Positions 55,231 to 64,000 of a stretch of 64,000 bases of DNA are shown here, piece after piece (positions within the stretch are counted from its first letter, which is position 1; each line of letters begins with the position of its first letter). Below the pieces are notes generated by a model. That model had not been told where the DNA came from. It saw only the letters and a program-made list of their open reading frames with translations, and did no database searches. Position numbers and translations under genes: made by a program. The stretch covers positions 1,891,220 through 1,955,219 of the forward strand of contig CM021318.1 in assembly GCA_010645155.1 (NCBI GenBank), written 5' to 3'. The DNA is from Tigriopus japonicus. Taxonomy: Eukaryota; Arthropoda; Copepoda; Harpacticoida; Harpacticidae.

Positions 55231-58200
55231 CAAATTTAAAAGTTAGTGTAGTTCAAAGTTCAGTGCCAATACTTCTACCCTGCCCTGTACTAGAACGTCA
55301 GTTAATTAGATAAACTTGTTCAATGTCAATTTATTTCGTAACAAAACGTTTTATTTTTTCTACAGGGTATCACATTCCTTGTTGCGGTTATGAAAAATCT
55401 GCAACCAACAACAACAAAAAAAGCCTCTGAAAATAAATCAAATTCAACGCTCACATAAAACATCTCAGGCACTATTTCTCTTTTCTTGAAGTTTTTGTAC
55501 AAATTAAGAACTTTTATTACATCATCTGATTTGAGTGGAAAATCCCATGAAATATTTTTATGTTTTGTTTAAATGCGTAAACGAGTTGACAGTAACTATC
55601 AAAAGCTAGACGTTCTTTCATGATACCAGCATCGGTACCACAATAAACAAGATAATATTATTCAACATACCAACATTGAATCTCTTCGTGGAAACTCAAA
55701 TGACAAATATTTCAAATAAATGTTTCTATAAAAGATCAAAACTTTTTGTTTCCTTCTTTCCTTTTCAGAATTTCTAACATGAAATTAAGCAAAAAATACC
55801 ACGCATTTTTTTTTCAATTTTTATACAAAATAAATCGTGGGAATGCATTTGCATGTGATACAAAGTGTTTTTGGGTTTTGGAATGAACAATTGACCCGTC
55901 AAGAAATTGAAGAAACGTTTGAAGAAAAGAATGAGTTTGATCAAAGCATAAAATTTGTCACTAGATAAAGGCAAAAGAAGGGCCAAATCTCCGGATATTA
56001 GAATCAAATTCGTCTTTTTATTGTTGGCAGAATCACCAAGTGTATCTGAAAATAAAGTCAATATAAATTGTACATTCATCCTTCATACAAATCTGGTATG
56101 AAGGATTAAATAATTATATAACAAAGATCTCCCCTTTGCTCTAAATTTGTACCTCTTCCTACTTTTGAATCACGATTATGATATCTCTTATTGAGTCCAT
56201 GAACCACGGAACTTATTAAGAAATCCTTGTTGAGTCAGACGATGAACTTTGACCGATTTTTTAGCATTCAAAAATTCATCATATAGTGAATTTACCTCAC
56301 ACGATCAATATTCCCTTGAAAGCAAAGTCAAAAGACACTCAAACTGTAAAACAGACGAAAAAATATTTGTCAAAACAGGAACCCAATTCCTTAGTTTTAC
56401 TAACAATGTGATTGACCTTGCATTTTCTTCACTAATTAAAAGTATTGGCATCCCAGCCATTTTTCTCAGATAGGAATCAATAACATCGCTCCAGTTTTTG
56501 ACGCCCATGAAAATCAGAGCTTTGTGGTTTTCTGTGCAAAGTTGGACGACAATCCCAGACATCATCACGTTTGTCGGCTTCTCAGAGTGAATAACTTTCT
56601 TCCTGTGTAGTCCACATACTAAACCGTACTTTCACCAAATTCGAGTCATAAGGCATCATATTTGTACCACCACGGTACATTTCTATTTCCGACATTAACC
56701 CTACGCTTCCACCTTCAATTCACCACGACATGGCTTTTGAATCAGAGTTGAGCTCACTCAAACCAACTTTGGAGATCGTCAACATTCCAAATAAACTCCC
56801 GACAGTTATTAGCTACTCATGCCCTTTTAAAAGTGGATGTCATTCATTATTGGATCTGTTTTTAATGCCGCGTTTGGCTTTGATCCCGGTGAGTCTTTTG
56901 TTATGCTCATCTTTGACTCTGTGTAACTTATGCGTACCGTACATTTATACGAGCAGGATGGTTTTGGAGCTCTGGAGAAAAGGACATGGCCTGTTACGTC
57001 TGCTCCTTGAAATGACAACCCAGTGTTCAATTGAACTTCTTTTGTCACCCTAATAACTCGATTATGATGAATCACCACCTTTTAACTGGCATCCTCCTCC
57101 ATCCAGTTGGAGAAGATCTTCTGGTTGACGTCGCCTAGTTAGCAAAGGGAAAACTTGCTTGAGCTCTTGCCCAAATCGATGTGTGTCTTGCTTCAGCTTT
57201 TGCGATTTCTTCACAAGTGAAAAGAAGCTCATCTCCATTTCTAAAGCAGATCTGTTGGATATTGGGTTGGTTGGATGGATGCGACGATTTCTCTCCATTT
57301 GGTCTGCATTTCTTGTGGAGCTCTTTTGACTGGCAAGTGAATAATAGGAGCAAACTAAGATCCTTAACAGGCCTAAGACAGGCAGAACTGATTCATTCAT
57401 TGTAAGGATTTGTATTTCAACATGCAAAAAGTTTTAAAGGGGTAAGTTCTGAGACTAGAGGGCCGAAATCAGAGGAAGACTTGGACCACGTGAAGCAAGT
57501 TGATTATGGTTAATTACGTTTTCACCTCTTTCAAATGAGAGCAAGATGGCGGAAGAGGTGATTTTTAATGATGATGACTTGGGCAATTTTTTGACCTCCG
57601 TTGTCATGAGATATTTGAAGACTTTCTTCCCATTAGATCCAGATCAAAGAAAGTCTCGCTTCACGTTATTATGCAGAGCGTGAATATTTCCTGGGATCGT
57701 ACTGTGCATAGTTCCGCCATTTTGCAGGTTCATTCATTTGAATGCAAGGGCTGATGAGCCAATAAAGTCAATGAGAAGAACTCGTTCAATATCTTTCAAT
57801 CTTTTTTGGGAATCACGAAACATCATCTCTCTATTATTCGTACTTTAAACCATGCTCTAACATTGTGGATTGAAGCAGAAATACAATGCATTCAAACCGA
57901 CCTTACATTGTAAATTTTGTTTTCCCCAAGCTCAGTACAATGTGAAAAGAATAAAAGTTGCAATAAAAATGGTTCCTGTTTTTTTAACGCAACATTGTTT
58001 GTTATTCATTTCAAGGTGATATTTAAGGACTACTTGACTTAAACTTCTCCTTATAATAAGGTTTTAAAGTGGATATTTTTGTCAGTGTTCATTAGTGCGG
58101 CTCATCCCTAGTTCGGAAAGTACACGTTTTGTGAGTGCCATGTCTTGAAACGATCCTAGAACGATATCGCGATACACTATCTGAATGTCATCGTCGTTAA

Positions 58201-61200
58201 ATCAATGAGAGTGAAAGTTCTCAAGACATCTTCAGTCAAATCAAATATGGAGCGAGCGGAATGAAGCAGGAAGAGTGGATCGCTTATTCTTCACTTGTTC
58301 TTTTCCCACCGATCAAAATCTTGCTAGCCAAATACGGCCAACCATGTTCTCTCTATCTTTCTTTTCCTCGTTAATCTATGACTTAGAGAATGCAGTTTGC
58401 GTCAAAGACCGCTCGAATCATATCATTGAACCCCCAGTTATCAGTGGAATGGGTTACAATTACCCAAAAGAAGTACCAATTACTTTGCAAATACAATTGA
58501 AGGTGCTCATATTAAGTTTGATTTGGTTGGAGACCAGGAAATGGAAGGTGAGCAATTGGTGCCTTCCACGGTTTGACTACATTTTTTGCGATACCCAACT
58601 TACGATGAATTCAAAAAAATCTGGCATTTTTACAAGCAAGCCCGTTCAAAATGTCAAGCCTATTGGAATAATTTGAAAACACCTTCATTTTTGGTGGATT
58701 TCGTGTTCAGGAAGTGACCCTGACAAATTAGAATCCAAGATCCCTCGATCTCTATCATGGCGATTCAATTTTGTTCTTCATAAATCGTTGACAAACCCCA
58801 TCATTTTTAGAGCAACAATTATAGTTGCTTTGGTAGTGGACTTTTAATTGCTGGTTTGTTTTTCATCGCCCCTTCCGGGCAAACAACACAACACAACCAA
58901 CCAACATCATTTCATTCAGGTTGATCAAGATTCGCCAGTCAATCATCAACCGCACGATTTTGTCCAGACCATTTCAATCTCCGGATAGAGATGTCCTAAG
59001 GGTTTCCAAAGATTGCCGCTTTCAATTTGTTAGATTATTAAAACTACCATGCCTTCGTTGAGAGAAATGGGTGTGTTATTCCCAAGATGGCGTGAGCTAA
59101 TGAGTGCACCACTCACATTCTATTATGTTCCGAAGAGAACTAACGAAGGGACCTTTGGCGTACAAGATCATATTTCAGAGTGGCCAAATTCGCCGAGATT
59201 ACCCAGCACAAAGCCCCCATTAAATGGAACCCAAACTGATGGATTGATCGGGTGGTGCAGTGAATATTGCTCTTGGCATGTAGAGATGGATTTGGGTTGG
59301 ATTTGGGCACCCTGTTGAGTCGATCACCCAAGAAGATATATGGAACCAATGAGTAGGACATGGCAAAGATTCGGTAGTGAACGAAGAAACAGAACGAATG
59401 GCCCATTGATGGCCGTTGATGCCCTTGGAAGCAAGTTAGCCTCTGATTTCATTGGGAAGTAAATTTATCGTAAAAGGTGAGGATCAATGCCAAGTGTAAT
59501 TGGAAGCAAGAGGAAGGCAATCAATAGAACATATCCTTTACCCCCGAAAAAGTATCTGCAAGATGCCATGCCATAGAGATCTCTTCTCCCTTGATTAACC
59601 ACCTCAAGTTCAATATTTTGACAACCCCCAATCAAGCCTTGCGTCATCGCCGGGATGTGAAAAAAAAGTTTCGTTTCATCTGTATTTACTCAGATGAGGT
59701 TGCATTTGTCAACGGAATGTGTTTCAATTTCCTGAGAAAATATCCTCATCACCAGTCGATCGTCCTTTCCTCGGGCAGGGTTTGATCATGGTTGGGGGAA
59801 AATTATGCGCGATCGGGCACGACACAATAAATGAACATTATTCAGGATTCACGACCATCATTCCACGACAATTTGGTAATAGACCATCTAACCTTGACAC
59901 ACAGACACACAACTCAAAGCCATTGGGGATTCTGGGCTCTGCCACCGAAAACCATCAGGTCATAAACGAGCCCATGATGGATGCTGACATTTTTCAAAAT
60001 AGTCTTGCACGTGTCACCCTGGAAATTTATGGTTACTGAATATTGGATTATCTTCAATCTAACTTGATTAGAACAGGACAGTAAACAAATGCCTTTTTTA
60101 AATCGTAGCACGAGTTATGAGTTCCAACTGCGCCCAAAGCCTGAGGGGTCTTTTAAACCTCCAAAAACCAGTTGAGACCCCCTTGAATGGTGGTTAATGA
60201 GTACCACTGACAGATTACTTTCCGTCAAACAATTTATGCAGTCAGGAAGTGGTCACTCTATGTATGTTGGTCGGGCGTTTGCAACCAGATCAACAACCTA
60301 GATGGTTGATATGATATCGTTGCTCAAAGTCGTCATTTGACGGCTAGCCCGAAAACAAACCCCAGGATAAACGTCAAAATGTTGTTAGGGCACTATCTCC
60401 AAACCTGCAAAGGTTTATATGGATGTGGTGGCCAACTAGTACAAATTCCAGTCCTGAGTGAAATGTGATCTTGAAACAAATCTGCACATTCCCAGGCATG
60501 CTTGTCCTTGCGTCCGACATGTTTGTCTTGTCAATTGAATGGTGTGGTAAAAAAAGATGTCTTCATCTGAATGGAATGGGAGGAGATTGAAAGTCTGGCT
60601 AAAAGAAGCTTGGGACATCTCCATGACTTGCACAAGGATACTAGGGGCTCATTATGACTTCGGTTTGTCCACAAAGAAATCAATCTTGGCAAATCGAGCG
60701 GAAGTCCCACCATCACCACCGCCTTCTCCGACCAGTGAAAGGAATTAGCAAGTCACCTTGAATAATTTCATCGAACTGGCATGTTTCTTTTGAGAAAACG
60801 AAGATGGTGGACATCATCCTTGGTGTACATAGGAGATCTATCATCGTGTTAGTTGGAGATCATAAGTATCCTCTGGCAAAAAGGGCAACGCAATCGTTTG
60901 TGGACACCAAAGAAAATTCAACTTTAGTCTAATGATCCTCACCTGCACGTTTCCTGTTCAACCAGACTTGATGTATTCACTGTTTTGTAGTGTCGCTTTT
61001 AACCACTATCTAGTAGACTTATAATTAAATCCCAACTGAGACCAAGGTCATGTGAATCATTGAGATCATTATAGAAATCTTTTCCGAGCACTTCCAAATA
61101 AGCTAGATTTTTTGGCCCCGAGAAAGACCTCCTTGAACCTCTCAAAAGTCGCATTTTGAATACTTCAACATTTAAGGACACCTTGGCCTCATTACAGAAT

Positions 61201-61688
61201 CAAGGCAGCTAGATGTAGGACGGTAATTGTAGTTTAGCATGTTCCAAGAGAAGCTTTGTCGAATTTTGCAAGGCAAAAAACGATGTGTAGCTGAACTTGA
61301 AGATGTTTTTTTGAGGATGACATCCCTCGTGGCCCCCTTAATGGCGTCTTTTTGAGAGGGGTATTTAAAAGTTGCGTCATTGAAAGGTGAATGAGACACC
61401 CACGACATTCGTACCAATCTTTTTATGAGCCCATTGGACAAAGCATGTTTTGCCACTTTAATTTCGAGTCAACTCGGTCCTAATCCGTTGAGTGTCTGGG
61501 ATGAAGGATGGATTTTTATCGTATCCCTGTGGGCTATTAATTGCTTTACAGGAAAATTGAAGCTTATCATTTCATACCTACCATGTAACCTTCATTTAAG
61601 TTGCGGTCTCCTGGATTTGAAGGCTCCTTGAACTGAACCTGCCAGAAGTTCACGGAAAAATACTTTGTCACAGGATGTATTCATTAAG

Positions 61689-62168
61689 TCAACGAAGTTT
61701 GTGGCCAACCACGAATGGACTCTTGTAGACTTGGGCTTTTCGACTATTCATAAGAGCAGTCATATGGTTGGACTTTCCGGAGGAAAGTGCGAGAAATGCA
61801 CGGTCCCTTTGTTCTTCCGGCTTTAACGCGCGAGACCATTTGTGCGAAATGGGAAGAAGACAAAACCTGTCCGTGTTTGACAGGGTGGCCGTTTCCTTGT
61901 TCGATTCGTTCAGAGAAAAAGCTTCGAGGAGACGATTTGAGACATCTGATAGGAGGAATGTATCGGTTTTGAGCCTCAGGTATTGCATAAGGCATGAAAG
62001 TTTTTCATAGGACTTAAACCGTGACTTCAATAAGCCGTCACTATCAAAGGTTTCTTTTCCCTTCGTATCGCGAAACACGGCGTAGTGCTCTATTTCACTA
62101 CAATCGAATAAAATACAGAATGTAGTAGAGTGCAATAACTCTGAGTAGTGTTGTCTTCTGTCAAACAT
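61689..62168 (-). CDS. Hypothetical open frame, 159 codons
   Basis: I do not recognise this. It is the longest open frame in the 12-kb intergenic stretch, from an ATG at 62168. It has mixed hydrophilic composition, no signal peptide, no membrane segment and no motif I know. The opposite strand has overlapping open frames of 80 and 61 codons, which argues against strong coding constraint. Probably chance or an unrecognised exon. Confidence 0.15.
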   Translation of the reverse strand: MFDRRQHYSELLHSTTFCILFDCSEIEHYAVFRDTKGKETFDSDGLLKSRFKSYEKLSCLMQYLRLKTDTFLLSDVSNRLLEAFSLNESNKETATLSNTDRFCLLPISHKWSRALKPEEQRDRAFLALSSGKSNHMTALMNSRKAQVYKSPFVVGHKLR

Positions 62169-62960
62169 GAATTAGATACCTGTCAGAGGAATTCAAATCA
62201 AATTGATGTTACTTTGAAATGAACACAGCATGATTGAGAGTGATCGAACTTTTTTTGAATATTGGACATGCTCTGATTATTGCACTGAAATTGGCTTATT
62301 GCAAGACTGATTGGTGGTCTAATGTATCCTCTCTCTGTCGTGGAAGCGGGTTGGTAAAAAGTGCCGTCGTTAAATTGGTGCAAAAAAGGAATCCTCGGCA
62401 TGCTAGCAGGTCAACTGGAACCTGGGAGGAGAAGTAGAAGAAGGAGGAGGCACCTCTTAATCAGCCTGATACGAACTGTGAAAGTCCACACGCGTCAGAT
62501 TCGTTTTGTTTTCGAAGCTCGAAAAAGGTAGATGTGTGCCACCGACTTTGCTGTTTTTGTTTCTTTCGCTCTCCTAAAGGTTTGAGAGTCAATTTCTCTT
62601 GTGCAGTTCTAATCAAGACTCAAGAGGTGTCCTCTAAACACGTATCAACACCACAAACCGCCATCCACAGAGCAAAATATTACCATCATCATCATCATCT
62701 TCATCATCGCCACCACAACCAACGCTTCGTTTTCATCACAGTTAGAGTGTGGAAACAACCCGGGGATGAGTTTTATGGCCCGCTCAAGATCTTGAGTGAA
62801 AATTCTTGGACGATTGGGGCGCATCACGGACAACATTACTGAGAAACAGTTATACTTTCGAGAGATAGTCACCGATCCTCTCCCAAACACACAGAGTGTT
62901 ACAGTCACCACCATCATTATACCCATCGACGCTATTGGAAGAATTTAGACCAGAACCACG

Positions 62961-64000
62961 ATGAATAGCAAAGTGAAAACACCAAGCATGTTACTTTGTC
63001 TTGGGTTTATTTTGAGTGTTTCACAAGTTGGTTGGTCGCAATCTACTTGTAGTTATGAAAGTGATTGTGACATTGGATTTCAATGCATCGGAGCCACAGG
63101 TAAGCTTGAACATGTGATAATTAGATGAAGAGACATATTCAGATGGATAACACGTGTTACGTCCATGCAGGAAATTGCATGTTACCTGCGTTTTGGAAGG
63201 GCCCAAGATATGTGGAGTGTTCCAGTACCTCAGAATGCCAACAACACGTGCTTCTCATCAGTCAGTGCATAATTAAGAGGTTAGTCATCAATTGTCTGTC
63301 GTCACCCTGAAATACTCATTAACTTCTATGTATTTTCCGTGATTAGATACGGGACTTGCTTACCAGAAGATGAATTGTGCCGAGATCAGGACAAATGGAC
63401 CAAGGAATGTCCGGATGGATTACTTTGTGATGCTTCCAAAGTATGTGTGAATATGACTGGGGTGGCAGATTTCCAAATTGGAGAAAGAGATCCCACGGAA
63501 GAGCTCATTTTTGCCCTGTCACCAAGTCTCGTCAATTTTTTGACACCCGTTGAAGGAGTGGAAGCACAGGACAGTCTCCAGTTCGGTCGGGCAGACAAGC
63601 AATGTCTCAAATTGAGTGATTGTGCCGCTGGTAAGTTTTAAGTCTTAGTTTTATTTTTATGTTAGCTAATTTGTCTTGTTGTTTTCAGGCGAATTGTGTT
63701 GTCCTAACGGAAAATGTTCGAATGAATGTGACGCTGCCAACGATGTTCAATCTTCAACCGAATGTTCGTCGTTCAATCCCAATGGGAACTGTCAAATTGG
63801 ACTGGAATGTCAAGCTGGTCGTTGTAAACGAATCCAATGTTCCTCTAGAAAACCATGCCCGGATCAATTAGCTTGTGTCGATAATTTCTGCTCGAGAAAT
63901 CGGCACATCATTGAATTGCCCAAATTTTGTTCAGCAATCAACCCGTTTGGTTACTGCGAACCCGGTTATGAATGCAGATCAGGTATTTGTACAAGCGCCA
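62961..64000 (+). CDS. Secreted cysteine-rich protein, 5' part (4 exons, runs off the window)
   Basis: Exons are 62961-63099, 63171-63279, 63347-63630 and 63689-64000 (open at the edge), with GT/AG borders and consistent phases 1, 2, 1; 281 residues are visible. It begins with a signal peptide (about residues 1-27, hydrophobic MLLCLGFILSVSQVGW). After that come repeated small disulphide-type units: CSYESDCDIGFQC, ECPDGLLCDASKVC, GELCCPNGKC, NCQIGLECQAGRC, CPDQLACVDNFC and YCEPGYECRSGIC. The repeated C-x(2)-G-x-x-C-x(3-5)-C pattern resembles EB-type or EGF-like modules, so an extracellular or secreted role is likely. A less cysteine-dense linker is encoded in exon 3. The family is not identified. 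Confidence 0.78.

Larger units (their letters stand above)
52917..55287 (-). mobile_element. Mariner/Tc1-like element with a nested insertion
   Basis: The ends are CAGGGTAGGGCAGAAGTAT (52917) and, reversed, CAGGGCAGGGTAGAAGTAT (to 55287), each next to TA. Minus strand 52925-53250 encodes a broken helix-turn-helix region (EVYLAGKDPKAIKD, RRNIYRIVKKLK, then PVSRRTISRTINLDLGY). An AT-rich block from about 53254 to 55020, bounded by GGCAGAAAATGGC palindromes, appears to be a second element inserted inside it. Both are inactive. Confidence 0.75.
50958..62960. other. 12-kb intergenic stretch
   Basis: No gene I can support. Repeats at 51807-55402 are listed separately. 55403-62960 shows no bounded repeat; the longest open frame is minus-strand 61689-62168 (159 codons, no recognised domain). 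62640-62715 is CA/CAT-rich low complexity. The last few hundred bases before 62961 are probably promoter and 5' UTR of the cysteine-rich gene. Confidence 0.55.

Noticed and set aside
56730..57078. Possible retroelement or gene fragment (frames on both strands)
   Set aside because: I could not match any reading frame to a known motif, and none is long enough to stand alone.
62640..62720. CRISPR-like or structured repeat from CATCATCATC runs
   Set aside because: Simple CAT/CCA low-complexity sequence in a eukaryotic window, with no spacer structure.

Overview
The window looks like animal nuclear DNA, most likely from an arthropod. Genes have many phase-consistent GT-AG introns, coding regions stand out from AT-rich non-coding sequence, and short DNA transposons (hAT-like and Tc1/mariner-like), foldback elements, a tRNA-derived SINE and a non-LTR retrotransposon fragment are scattered throughout. 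A crustacean such as a copepod is my guess, but nothing seen here fixes the species. All exon structures below were built by hand from splice sites, reading-frame continuity and remembered family sequences. There was no transcript or database check.

Layout. (1) 2370-10343, + strand: the last four coding exons of an immunoglobulin-superfamily neuronal adhesion protein of the DIP/lachesin type; its start lies left of the window. (2) 11041-33895, - strand: a complete 17-exon WDR44 (Rab11-binding WD-repeat protein) of about 1230 residues, with an N-terminal FFAT-like motif, a polyQ tract and a C-terminal WD40 propeller. (3) 13822-15814, + strand: a three-exon xyloside xylosyltransferase (XXYLT1-like, GT8) nested antisense inside a WDR44 intron. 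(4) 35243-38358, - strand: CTR9, the TPR scaffold of the Paf1 complex, with one 65-bp intron. (5) 39362-50957, + strand: three intronless or nearly intronless SLC35G-type EamA/DMT transporters in tandem, each with a TATA box upstream. The 6.8 kb between the first and second copies is rich in transposon remnants. (6) 50958-62960: 12 kb with no gene I can support, holding a 2.4-kb mariner-like element, a SINE copy and hairpins. (7) 62961-64000, + strand: the first four exons of a secreted cysteine-rich protein that runs off the right edge.

The genes do not form one pathway. CTR9 acts in transcription elongation, WDR44 in endosome/ER membrane traffic, XXYLT1 in Notch-type EGF glycosylation in the ER, the DIP-like protein in neuronal cell recognition and the SLC35G copies in small-molecule transport. 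The most notable local organisation is the antisense nesting of XXYLT1 in WDR44, the TATA-driven SLC35G tandem array and a well-preserved set of small transposons with intact 8-bp target-site duplications. I did not find a convincing new multi-gene system.
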